64,000 nt of DNA from Bacteroidetes bacterium GWF2_35_48 (GTDB taxonomy: Bacteria > Bacteroidota > Bacteroidia > Bacteroidales > GWF2-35-48): assembly GCA_001769125.1 (NCBI GenBank), contig MEOG01000039.1:1-64000 (forward strand). Reading direction: 5' to 3'. A program made the translations under genes and the position numbers. Each line of letters opens with the position of its first letter. Position 1 is the first letter of the stretch. The notes under the pieces were generated by a model. That model made no database searches and was not told the DNA's origin. It was given only the letters and a program-made list of their open reading frames with translations. Shown piece by piece: positions 26,080-34,064 of this stretch.

Positions 26080-27219
26080 TTATTTCGTCTTTTTCTTTTC
26101 AGGAAAAGGAAATGCTTCAATTAATTCGCCGGAATAGTAGAATTCGTATGCAAGAGCGCCAAAAGTATAAACCACGCCGTTTACATTTATGTTTGCGCCT
26201 CCGACAGAGGGATTTGGCTTCGGCTTAGATGCATGAAATCCGAGATTAAAGAGTGTCGCAATAATTTCAGGACGATCGGAAATATCATGACCTGCTTTTT
26301 GCCACTGCGCAATATGTTGCTTTAGAATAATGCCGGCATACAAATAGGAATAATAATGATTTCTGTAATTCACGAGTCTGTTGAAGCGCTCTCCCTCCCT
26401 ATCTCCTGTCTGAAAATCGAGCAAATGCACAAATTCTTCTCCAAGATAAAATTCTGAATTTTTATTTTTAAGATTATCTTCAACTTTCATTGCTGTTTCT
26501 TGCTTAACACCGGTTACACCATAAGAAAATTTATTTTCTACAGATAATATTTTTAATGGCGCAATAACATTTTTATAGGTTTCTCTTATAGATGTAAAAA
26601 GCCGTATCTGCTCTCCTACAAGCACAGAAACAATAAGCCGAGAATCCAGTCCTAATACCTGCGCTGCGGAGTCTATCTGCTGCTTATCTTTCACAACGGC
26701 TTCTTTGAAAACATCCCATTCTTCAAAATTCATCCATTCAAAAGCATTTCTGTTAACTTGTTCTTTTGGAGGTTGTCGTTCTAATATTTTTACTGCAAAC
26801 TGAAATTTTTTTTTCAAGCCTTCCAGAGTGTCTATACGAAGCATTAATGCATCAAACATTTGTTCCACCCGTTCGGGATCTTTTGTTTTTTCAAAAGCAT
26901 TCAGCAAAAGTGAGGCATTCAGAGGGTAATATTCATTCAATGCCATTATTTTATAATAAATGTACGCTTTTTCACGGGTGGTAACATAGGCTGAATCTGT
27001 TGCATTTTTCAAGCGTAAAGAGTCCTGTTTATATTTTTTATTTGCAAGTTCCTGAAAAATGCGGTCGTTATAATCTACTGCTCCGGGGTCATTGGTAAGA
27101 TGTAATTTAACAGCAAGAAAAGCACCTGTAAGAACAAAGCCTATGGTAGCAAATACTGCTATGGCTCCTAAAATAAAGTACCTGAATTTTCTATTGGCAG
27201 GCATGAATCTCATACTCAA
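26080..27219 (-). CDS. Membrane-anchored lysozyme-fold-like protein (putative)
   Basis: A 379-residue protein with an N-terminal membrane helix (about 13-36) and an extracytoplasmic remainder. The middle region resembles the core of lytic transglycosylase or lysozyme-fold proteins: LDSRLIVSVLVGEQIRLF holds a glutamate at the place of a catalytic acid, and NKFSYGVTGVKQETA resembles the SxGxxGVK motif after it. The C-terminus (ATLFNLGFHASKPKPNPS, then YTFGALAYEFYYSG) also recalls that fold, including a typical NLGxHAS turn. I infer peptidoglycan interaction; activity is not shown. It lies upstream of tig on the same strand but has its own promoter-like box. Confidence 0.6.
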   Translation of the reverse strand: MSMRFMPANRKFRYFILGAIAVFATIGFVLTGAFLAVKLHLTNDPGAVDYNDRIFQELANKKYKQDSLRLKNATDSAYVTTREKAYIYYKIMALNEYYPLNASLLLNAFEKTKDPERVEQMFDALMLRIDTLEGLKKKFQFAVKILERQPPKEQVNRNAFEWMNFEEWDVFKEAVVKDKQQIDSAAQVLGLDSRLIVSVLVGEQIRLFTSIRETYKNVIAPLKILSVENKFSYGVTGVKQETAMKVEDNLKNKNSEFYLGEEFVHLLDFQTGDREGERFNRLVNYRNHYYSYLYAGIILKQHIAQWQKAGHDISDRPEIIATLFNLGFHASKPKPNPSVGGANINVNGVVYTFGALAYEFYYSGELIEAFPFPEKKKTK

Positions 27220-27239
27220 AATATCTTTAAAACAGGTCG

Positions 27240-27247
27240 CAAAAGTA
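27240..27247 (-). promoter_or_regulatory. -7 box TACTTTTG for the lysozyme-fold-like gene
   Basis: On the minus strand the sequence is TACTTTTGCGAC, matching TAnnTTTG and resembling the boxes at 44648-44655 and 53036-53043. It ends 20 bases before the start codon. Confidence 0.45.
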
Positions 27248-27319
27248 AAAATTTTCTTTCTTTATAATCAGAGTTTTATAATATTTTTTAATTTTATTTT
27301 AATCTATGTTAATTTTATC

Positions 27320-27327
27320 TATTTTTG
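27320..27327 (+). promoter_or_regulatory. -7 box TATTTTTG for the coiled-coil lipoprotein
   Basis: TATTTTTGCAGG fits TAnnTTTG and lies 44 bases before the chosen ATG at 27372. The -33 region is only T-rich. Confidence 0.4.
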
Positions 27328-27371
27328 CAGGCATTAAATAATTGAATATTATAATTAATCTAAATATGTTT

Positions 27372-28232
27372 ATGAAAAAGTTTTTAATTTTTGCAATGGG
27401 TCTGGCTGTAATATTTACCAGTTGCAACCCTAAAGAAAGTGAAGAGTATAAAGTGTTGCAGGCAAAGGCAGATAGTCTTGAGGGCATGACGCATGCTAAA
27501 GATAATTCTGTTACAGATTTTATCGTTGCGTTTAACCAAATTCAGAACAATCTCAACAAGATTAAGGAGAAAGAGAATATTATCTCAATCAACACAAAAA
27601 ACAATCCTGAGAACAAAGAAGAAATGGCGCAGAAAATAAATGAGGACATTCAGTCTATTTATGATCTCATCGCTCAAAATAAAAAGAAAGTTTTTCAATT
27701 GAACAAGAAATTGAAAAAAGCAAATACAAAAGTCGGGGAGCTTGAAAAAATGATTGCCCATCTTAATAAAATGATTGCTGAAAAAGACGCACAAATTGAA
27801 GAAATGAAAGCTGATCTTGAAAAAATGCATGTTAAAGTTACCGCAATGGAGGCAAAAATTGATACGCTTGTTGCAGATATTGAAGAAAAAGATAAAGTAA
27901 TTGACCAGAAAACCGATGAACTGAATACTGCATATTATGCTTTTGGAAAACAAAAAGAACTTATAGAAAATAATGTACTTGCTAAAGGAGCTTTGGGTGG
28001 ACTTGCAAAAAGTCAGAAACTTGCAGATAATTTTAACAAAGAGTATTTTACAAAAATTGATATTAGAAATCTCAAAGCCATACCATTATTTTCAAAGAAA
28101 GCGAGATTGATTACCGTGCATCCGCAAAATTCTTTTAAATTTACAGGCGAAAATAAAACAGACAGCCTTGTGATTGTTAATCCGGAAGAATTCTGGAATG
28201 CAAGCAAATATTGTGTGATCGTTGTTGAATAA
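27372..28232 (+). CDS. Coiled-coil lipoprotein of unknown function
   Basis: A 286-residue protein with a lipoprotein signal (MKKFLIFAMGLAVIFTSCNP; lipobox cysteine in FTSC), so it is predicted to be lipid-anchored in the envelope. Residues about 45-210 form a long coiled coil with heptads of L, I, M and abundant K and E (for example LEKMIAHLNKMIAEKDAQIE). The C-terminal 70 residues form a compact domain with GKQKELIENNVLAKGALGG and end VNPEEFWNASKYCVIVVE. I do not know a named family. Start could also be the ATG six bases earlier. A hairpin with T run follows. Confidence 0.75.
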   Translation: MKKFLIFAMGLAVIFTSCNPKESEEYKVLQAKADSLEGMTHAKDNSVTDFIVAFNQIQNNLNKIKEKENIISINTKNNPENKEEMAQKINEDIQSIYDLIAQNKKKVFQLNKKLKKANTKVGELEKMIAHLNKMIAEKDAQIEEMKADLEKMHVKVTAMEAKIDTLVADIEEKDKVIDQKTDELNTAYYAFGKQKELIENNVLAKGALGGLAKSQKLADNFNKEYFTKIDIRNLKAIPLFSKKARLITVHPQNSFKFTGENKTDSLVIVNPEEFWNASKYCVIVVE

Positions 28233-28252
28233 CACAAAATAAGATTTTTATC

Positions 28253-28284
28253 AAAGGCTGATTCGAAAGGATTGGCCTTTTTTT
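28253..28284 (+). terminator. Probable terminator after the coiled-coil lipoprotein
   Basis: The stem aaaggc / gccttt is followed by a run of T (28277-28284). It lies about 20 bases after the stop codon. Directly after it is a short sequence that resembles an end of the inverted-repeat element. Confidence 0.55.
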
Positions 28285-28359
28285 ATATAGTGTCAGCAAG
28301 AAGACATAAATTTCACAAATTACCACGAAAGATTAAATAGCTCATTTTATGTAACCTGC

Positions 28360-28395
28360 CTGCCAACCGTGGTTGGTAAGCCGGCAAGCAAGTTC
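28360..28395. repeat. Palindromic cctgcctgcc repeat
   Basis: The sequence aacctgcctgccaaccgtgg returns as ttggtaagccggcaagc, giving imperfect arms. It belongs with the cctgcc-type repeats at 13063-13115 and inside 29384-29453. It lies in the gap before the methyltransferase gene. Confidence 0.5.
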
Positions 28396-28430
28396 GTGTC
28401 ATAAATTGTATTTCGCAACATTAGGTATTA

Positions 28431-29192
28431 ATGAAAAAATTTCTAAAATTTATAGTAAGAACCATACCGCGCCCAATGCTGATAAGACTTGGTTCTGCAT
28501 TCAGTTTTATATTTGTTTGGTTTTATAAAGGCGATAAATATGAATGCCCTATTTGTGGCGGAAAATTCAGAAAAATGTTCCCATGGGGAAACAAGGGATG
28601 GGACAACCGCCTTTGCCCGAAATGCCTTTCTTTAGAGCGTCACAGATTAATATGGCTGTACTTTAAAAACAAAACTGATTTTTTTTCTGCGCCATTAAAA
28701 ATGCTGCACGTTGCGCCCGAACAACCCTTTATTAAAAGATTTAAAGCGTTAAAAAATCTTGATTATACCACTGCAGATTTGGTTTCACCGATTGCTGATG
28801 TAAAAATGGATATTCAAGATATTCCTTTTGCAGAAAACACTTTTGATGTGGTAATGTGCAATCATGTGATGGAACACATTCCCGATGAAAACAAAGCCTT
28901 GCGTGAAGTATACCGTATTTTAAAAAAAGGTGGATGGGCCATTCTACAAGTTCCTGTAAATTATATGAACAAAGAAACCTACGAAGACGATTCTATTACA
29001 GACCCGAAAGAACGCGAGAAACATTTCGGACAATACGACCATTTGCGCTATCACGGATTAGATTATACGCAGCGATTAGAAGGTGGCGGATTTACGGTTA
29101 TTGAAGATAATTTCCTGATGAGCTTTGATGAGGCAACAAGAGATAAATACCGCCTGCCTGAAAAAGAAATAATATACCTGTGTAAAAAATAA
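28431..29192 (+). CDS. SAM-dependent methyltransferase with N-terminal zinc-ribbon-like segment
   Basis: A 253-residue protein. The N-terminus is basic and hydrophobic (about 1-34), followed by a CPICGG...CPKC pair (about 40-66) that looks like a small zinc ribbon. The class I methyltransferase fold begins at about residue 95 (MLHVAPEQPFIKRF), with the acidic TTADL turn, DVVMCNHVMEHIPDE and the LKKGGWAILQVP strand. Target is unknown; the layout resembles methyltransferases of carbohydrate or lipid modification clusters, but no such cluster surrounds it. Downstream lies a mobile inverted-repeat element. Confidence 0.85.
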   Translation: MKKFLKFIVRTIPRPMLIRLGSAFSFIFVWFYKGDKYECPICGGKFRKMFPWGNKGWDNRLCPKCLSLERHRLIWLYFKNKTDFFSAPLKMLHVAPEQPFIKRFKALKNLDYTTADLVSPIADVKMDIQDIPFAENTFDVVMCNHVMEHIPDENKALREVYRILKKGGWAILQVPVNYMNKETYEDDSITDPKEREKHFGQYDHLRYHGLDYTQRLEGGGFTVIEDNFLMSFDEATRDKYRLPEKEIIYLCKK

Positions 29193-29314
29193 GTGTGAGT
29201 TAGTGGCTGTTTCCGGCTTTTTTTGACGACAATTTATAATTTGTCAAGTAATAATTCATCAGTCACATCTGTTGTTTTATCATGTCGAAATTTTCTTGAG
29301 ACCTTAGTCTAACT

Positions 29315-29521
29315 AGTGCCAGCAAGAAAACTCATGTTTTTTGCTCACAATGTATGTGCCTGATAAGAAAACATCAAGTTCAAGCCTGCCTGTCCGGTAG
29401 GCAGGGCTTGCGAAGACCTGAAAATTAGGAGCCTGCCTTGTCGGCAGACAGGTGTACTAATGTACATGACTACTTTTCAGGTCAAGCGTAACGATGAAAT
29501 TGATGTTTTCTTGCAGGCACT
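29315..29521. mobile_element. Small inverted-repeat element, copy A (207 bp), with nested palindromes
   Basis: Ends are agtgccagcaagaaaac at the left and gttttcttgcaggcact at the right, which are inverted repeats with one mismatch in 17. The element is bracketed by a direct repeat aact (29311-29314 and 29522-29525), as expected for a 4-bp target duplication. Inner complementary pairs are gaaaacatcaa/ttgatgttttc (29367-29377 and 29500-29510) and gacctgaaaa/ttttcaggtc (29415-29424 and 29474-29483). Compared with copy B at 55899-56043 it has two added small palindromes (29384-29404 and about 29431-29453) and a longer left side. It has no coding capacity, so it would be a MITE-like, non-autonomous element or a transposing structured RNA gene. 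Confidence 0.8.
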
Positions 29522-29568
29522 AACTATATATTCAGGAAGGGAAGACATATCTATACAAACAATAAAAT

Positions 29569-30762
29569 TTATTCCTGAAATTCCATTTTCCCGGAAATCA
29601 TATTGTAAACAAGAAGATAAGTGCCACCGGCTTCAATTCCATGTATAATAGCGCGGTTTCCCACTTTTGTTAGCATAACGCGATTGTAATACTGAGAATG
29701 TCCAACAACTAAAACGGGAGTATGGGCTGTCCATAATAATTTTCCGCTTGAATATTCGAATGCGTAAATATCGGCAAGCATGGCAATGGGAGAATGATTC
29801 ACGAGTAAAAGCGTATCTCCGAATAAAAGGGTTTCGCTTTTGTCTTTTAAAACTCCCGGTTGTTCCACGTGTACCCACATATTTACTTCGCTATTGGGCA
29901 GTAAAACAGAAAGAGAATCGTTTCCTGAAGAAACTCTTGCAATACCTGTAAGTTCTTTTTTATCATTTAAAACAATTCCTGAAGCGCAATAATTGGCACT
30001 GGTCATTTTTCCGTTTTTCAGATTTATTATGCGGCTTACTTTATTTTTTTTTTCTGTTTTAAAGCTTGTAAAAACCATGAAATTATTTTTTCTTTCAAGG
30101 AAATCTAAAAAAGGCTGATAATAATATTCATTTCCTTTTATTTCAACACGGGTGTGCTCTATTTGCTTTGAGAAAAGCAGTTCTCCCTTTTCATTATATT
30201 TTAAAATCAGGAAATCTTTTGAAAATTTTTTCATATAAATAACACCATCATCTATGCTGAAGAGCTTGTTGTAATGCCACAAGCCATCAGGGCTCAAATC
30301 GCCGGAAGCCTTTTTTGTTGTTATTATTGTTTCTTCCTGAGTTTTTAAATTAATAATTTTAACATCGTGACTATTTGGAATAGCCACAAACAAATTCTCA
30401 TTAAAAACAGTTTGTTTTTCATTTTCAAAAAAATCTTTTTTATACGGAAGCACCCAGTCGGAATCTACTCTGAAAACGCCATATTTTGCATAATAAACAC
30501 CGACTTTTATTTTTCCTGTTTCTTTAGAAAAAATAGTAGCATTAAATAAAGAATCCTCAAAAGCAAAAACATATTTTTCATTTTCTAAAAAAAATAAATG
30601 TGCGGGTTTTATCTCATTTTTTTTCAGACTGTCTGCATCCAGTAAAAAATTTCTGAAAAAATATAAATTGCCTTTTCTATTAGTATCTGTGCGGCTTTGA
30701 TTACTGCAAAATAAAAATGGAATTAAAAGAAAAAATAATATACTTTTTTGTATGATATACAT
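29569..30762 (-). CDS. Lipoprotein with beta-propeller-like repeats (hypothetical)
   Basis: A 397-residue protein with a probable lipoprotein signal (residues 1-19, ILFFLLIPFLFCSN; cysteine 19). The mature part is made of short beta-strand repeats in the style of a propeller, such as VKIINLKTQEETIITTKK, ILKYNEKGELLFSKQ and DIYAFEYSSGKLLWTAHTP; the last resembles PQQ-like blades. I do not recognise a named family. Its stop is about 45 bases from the inverted-repeat element, which lies downstream. The upstream gap of about 190 bases holds heptamer repeats. Confidence 0.7.
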   Translation of the reverse strand: MYIIQKSILFFLLIPFLFCSNQSRTDTNRKGNLYFFRNFLLDADSLKKNEIKPAHLFFLENEKYVFAFEDSLFNATIFSKETGKIKVGVYYAKYGVFRVDSDWVLPYKKDFFENEKQTVFNENLFVAIPNSHDVKIINLKTQEETIITTKKASGDLSPDGLWHYNKLFSIDDGVIYMKKFSKDFLILKYNEKGELLFSKQIEHTRVEIKGNEYYYQPFLDFLERKNNFMVFTSFKTEKKNKVSRIINLKNGKMTSANYCASGIVLNDKKELTGIARVSSGNDSLSVLLPNSEVNMWVHVEQPGVLKDKSETLLFGDTLLLVNHSPIAMLADIYAFEYSSGKLLWTAHTPVLVVGHSQYYNRVMLTKVGNRAIIHGIEAGGTYLLVYNMISGKMEFQE

Positions 30763-30801
30763 TTTTTGAAAAAAATATTACTAAACCTCACGCTATTATT
30801 T

Positions 30802-30944
30802 TTCGTAATTCCTAATTCATCAATTGTACACCTATCGAATTTCTATCGTAGCACAATTGAACAATTATCGAATAAACAATTGTACATCTACTGAATTTCT
30901 TATATCTCAATTTTTCCTAATTCCTAATTCGTAATTCATAATTC
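30802..30944. repeat. Heptamer repeats and caattgtaca motifs
   Basis: Units ttcgtaa, ttcctaa occur at 7-base steps at 30802-30822, and ttcctaa, ttcctaa, ttcgtaa, ttcataa at 30914-30944. Between them caattgtaca/caattgaaca motifs and ctgaatttct/cgaatttct are repeated. The gap between the two minus-strand genes is filled with these. Confidence 0.65.
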
Positions 30945-30956
30945 TCCCCATTCCCC

Positions 30957-33185
30957 TCACACTCTGACACCAATTACAAGCACATCATCAATTTGAGAAT
31001 GCGCTCCTCTCCAGTTGTCGAAATATTCTTCCACGAGTTTTTGCTGTTGTTCCATCGGCAAATCTTTAATCTGAATAAGATAATCGTGGAAACGTTTTTT
31101 CAGCATTTTTTTTCCGCAGGATCCTCCAAACTGATCTGCATAACCATCAGAAAAAATATAAAAAGAATCGCCTTTTTGCAGTTGAATTACATGGTTTGTA
31201 AAAGGAGTCATTTTTTCAAAAATTGCAATGGGTTGTTTGTCGGCTTTGATTTCCCTTAATGGTATCATCGCCCCATGGGGCGCTGATGCCATTCCATGGG
31301 GCGATGCTACCATTAAAGGATTATTCGCTCCTGCATATTGCAATTTTAACGTATCAACATCCAGTGCGCAAAATGCCATATCCATGCCGTCTTTTTGCTC
31401 TCCCAGAACACCTTTTTGTTGCAGTGATTCTATCACTAATTTTCGCAATTCGTCAAGTACTTGCGAGGATGTTGTTATATCTTCCCTGGGGACAATTTCA
31501 TTTAAAAACGACATTCCAAGCATGCTCATAAATGCTCCCGGAACACCATGTCCTGTACAATCGGCAGCTGCAATGAGCAAATGATTTTTTCGTCTTGCAG
31601 CCCAATAAAAATCGCCGCTTACAATATCTTTGGGTCTGAAAAAAATAAAAAATTCAGCAACAGAAGATTCTATAACATCACGAGTAGGTAAAACCGCTTG
31701 CTGAATTCGTTTCGCGTAATGAATACTGTCCATTACCTCACGGTTTTTTTCTTCGATTATTGATTTTTGCTGCTCAATCTCATCGCGCTGTGTGCATATT
31801 TCCTCATTATGCTTGTTCAACTCATCGTTTTTAAATTCAATCTCCATTTTCTGACCAATGATTTCAGCATTTAATATTTGCAACTGCCGGTTTGCTTTTT
31901 GTTTTGTACGAAAGGCTGCAATCATTGCTATAACAACTAACAGAACCAAAGCAACAACGCCATACAAATAATTTCGTACAGTTTTTTGTTTGTTAAGCTC
32001 AAGGCCCTGCATGGAGATTTGCAGCTCTTTTTTTTCAGTTTCGTATTTTGCGCTTATTTCATCGGCTTTTTTCCGGTTTTCATAATTAAAAATACTATCC
32101 TGCATTTTCATATATAAAGAATCGTAAAACGAAAATCTATCAAAATTTCCAGCTTTTGCATAAGCAGAAGAAATTCCTTTGTAAATTTTTTCCATAGAAT
32201 ACAAACTGCCCAATTCTTTTGCCAATTCCAACCCTTTGTGTAAAGCCGAAATTGCTTCCTGAGTATGCCCTGTTTTATAATACAAATCACCAATATTACT
32301 ATATAAAACAGCCAATCTGTTTTTATCACCCATTTCTTCAAATAATGAAAGGGATTTGCTATAATATTCCAGCGCTTTAGTATATTGATTATTTTTGTAA
32401 TATAAAATTCCTAAACTCATTATAGATTCTGCAATACCAGCTTGATCTTCGTTTTTTTCACGAATAGTAAGGGCTTGTGTAGCATAAACCAAAGCACTAT
32501 CGTTTTTTTTCATGTCCATAAACTGAACCGATATATTATTAAGACAATCCGAAATTCCTTTTTCGTCTCCAAGATCTTCGAATAATTTCAATGATTTTTT
32601 ATAATATTTCAGCGCTTCCAGATAATTTTTCTGATCTCCGTAAATATTTCCAAGATTATTCAGGCAGATGGAAACCCCGTTTTTGTCGCTGATTCCTTCT
32701 TTTATTTTTAATGCTTTTTGCATGCACTCTGTACTGTTCGTATAATCCGACTGATACCAGTACAACAGACCCAAATCTATCCAACTGTCTGCGATTCCAT
32801 TTTTATCATTAATACTTTCGTAAATTTCTTTTGCCCGTTTCGAGTAATCAAGACATTTCTGATAATCGCCTTTTGATTGGTAATAAATATTATGATATCG
32901 TAGAAATTTTGCTACTCCTTTTTTAAAGTCTGCTTCCTCCGAAATTTTTAATCCCTGTTCTGCAAAACGCAGTGCCTTATCTGGATTTGAATAAATATTC
33001 TCTTTAAATAATTCTATAAGGAGATTGGCTTTGACCGTATCCGTTTGAGTGCGATTAAACACATTAAGCAATGAATCTGATTTGTCTGCAACCAAATGAA
33101 AACAAATACAAAATATTAAAGATATCGAAAAAATAAATCGCACGTTTGATATTATTATATATGAAATAAGATTGTAAATATACAA
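30957..33185 (-). CDS. TPR-repeat membrane protein with SpoIIE/PP2C phosphatase domain (paralogue)
   Basis: A 742-residue signalling protein of the same plan as 8978-11095: N-terminal membrane or signal helix (about 15-32), eight or nine TPRs (about 60-360, e.g. YLEALKYYKKSLKLFEDLGD), a transmembrane helix (about 401-421), a coiled coil (about 422-500) and a SpoIIE-type PP2C domain (about 515-742). Metal-binding motifs VSGDFYW, AAADCTGHGVPGAFMS, IFSDGYADQFGG and DDVLVIGVRV are intact. In the phosphatase domain a stretch (VASPHGMASAPHGAMIPL) is encoded by a 57-base palindrome and replaces the usual short loop after NNPL. The long first start is AT-rich; translation may begin at one of several downstream codons, but the signal helix is needed. 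Confidence 0.86.
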   Translation of the reverse strand: MYIYNLISYIIISNVRFIFSISLIFCICFHLVADKSDSLLNVFNRTQTDTVKANLLIELFKENIYSNPDKALRFAEQGLKISEEADFKKGVAKFLRYHNIYYQSKGDYQKCLDYSKRAKEIYESINDKNGIADSWIDLGLLYWYQSDYTNSTECMQKALKIKEGISDKNGVSICLNNLGNIYGDQKNYLEALKYYKKSLKLFEDLGDEKGISDCLNNISVQFMDMKKNDSALVYATQALTIREKNEDQAGIAESIMSLGILYYKNNQYTKALEYYSKSLSLFEEMGDKNRLAVLYSNIGDLYYKTGHTQEAISALHKGLELAKELGSLYSMEKIYKGISSAYAKAGNFDRFSFYDSLYMKMQDSIFNYENRKKADEISAKYETEKKELQISMQGLELNKQKTVRNYLYGVVALVLLVVIAMIAAFRTKQKANRQLQILNAEIIGQKMEIEFKNDELNKHNEEICTQRDEIEQQKSIIEEKNREVMDSIHYAKRIQQAVLPTRDVIESSVAEFFIFFRPKDIVSGDFYWAARRKNHLLIAAADCTGHGVPGAFMSMLGMSFLNEIVPREDITTSSQVLDELRKLVIESLQQKGVLGEQKDGMDMAFCALDVDTLKLQYAGANNPLMVASPHGMASAPHGAMIPLREIKADKQPIAIFEKMTPFTNHVIQLQKGDSFYIFSDGYADQFGGSCGKKMLKKRFHDYLIQIKDLPMEQQQKLVEEYFDNWRGAHSQIDDVLVIGVRV
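31258..31314. repeat. In-frame palindrome inside the PP2C gene
   Basis: Arms 31258-31278 and 31294-31314 are complementary at 20 of 21 positions and share the core catcgccccatgg. The spacer is 15 bases. Total 57 bases equals 19 codons, so the reading frame is kept. The core resembles the cgctccatg/agcgatg hairpins at 25968-26011 and 50819-50837. Confidence 0.8.
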
Positions 33186-33534
33186 ATTACAAGGCAGAAA
33201 ACAAATTTACGATTCCACTTTAAAACAGAGCGATTTGACGATATCTTCCATTAAATCAGATTCGACAAAATACGTTTTTTATCCGGCTAAACAGATGTAT
33301 TTTTCTTTATTCGACTTGATACCTACAAACAAGCCTTCAGCATATCTTTTATACTGTTTGACAGATTTGATTTGTGTTGTGAAATCTTATGAAGGATATT
33401 TGTATTGAAAATGAAATAGCAGGGATGTAAGTTAAGAAAAAGTTAAATATCAAACATCACTGTAACAAAAGAATGACAAAAACGTCCTACAATAGATTTT
33501 TTCAGAATTATTAATTTAAAAAATAAACACAATT
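33186..33534. other. Gene-free stretch upstream of two divergent genes
   Basis: 349 AT-rich bases between the TPR phosphatase and the small T9SS protein. No coding frame with protein-like composition and no strong hairpin was seen. It must hold the promoters of both neighbours, but no good TAnnTTTG box with partner was found. Confidence 0.5.
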
Positions 33535-33924
33535 ATGAAAACACAAGTATTAAAGGCAGCATTAATGATAATTATAACTGCCACAACATTAACCAGTTTT
33601 TCGCAGAGTTTTTCAGGCACTGAAAGTCAAAACAGTAACACTTCTTTAACATCAAATCCGGGTTACAAAAGCATGGTAAAACCCAATGCAACATTACCCT
33701 ACCCAAATCCCGCAAAAGATGCTATTTTTCTTCCACCGGGTTCGAATCCCTACCTTGTGTATATTTATGATGAAAATGGAAATCTTATAAAAATTATAGA
33801 TATCCGAATGTCAGATAATTTAGGAGAAATTGATTTAAAAGAATTAACAAACGGAATATATTTTATGAAAATAGTTCCTGAAAAAGGTGATGTTGCAGTG
33901 CATAGATTTACCGTACTTAAATAA
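33535..33924 (+). CDS. Small secreted protein consisting mainly of a T9SS sorting tail
   Basis: A 129-residue protein with a signal peptide (about 1-23, ending SFSQ), a short serine/asparagine-rich linker (about 24-52) and then a Por secretion-type tail: LPYPNPAKDAIFL, VYIYDENGNLI, LKELTNGIYFMKI and HRFTVLK. The passenger domain is therefore essentially missing, which is unusual because such tails normally follow a large exported domain. It may be a short surface peptide, a decoy for the export machinery or a remnant. It is preceded by 349 bases without genes and followed by repeats. Confidence 0.75.
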   Translation: MKTQVLKAALMIIITATTLTSFSQSFSGTESQNSNTSLTSNPGYKSMVKPNATLPYPNPAKDAIFLPPGSNPYLVYIYDENGNLIKIIDIRMSDNLGEIDLKELTNGIYFMKIVPEKGDVAVHRFTVLK

Positions 33925-33950
33925 GGGGCAAAAAGTTTTTAAATAAATTT

Positions 33951-34047
33951 GAGGATTTAGGAGTAGGATTAAGGTCTGCCATGCAGATTTCCTACTCCTA
34001 CTCCTTAATCCTTAACCTGCCAGACTGCGTCAAGCAGGCAGATCCAT
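33951..34047. repeat. Composite repeat with aggatta/ctactcc units and cctgcc palindrome
   Basis: aggatttaggagtaggatta is answered by the inverted tcctactcctactccttaat after a short agcagat-type centre, making a hairpin. It continues into aacctgccagactgcgtcaa/gcaggcag, a shorter version of the repeat at 13063-13115. It lies between the convergent ends of the small T9SS gene and wtpC. Confidence 0.65.
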
Positions 34048-34064
34048 AACCCTATATTTATCTT

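Noticed and set aside
29193-29310. Third copy of the element starting at agttagtggctg
   Set aside because: Only the first few bases resemble an element end; no matching right end or inner stems follow.
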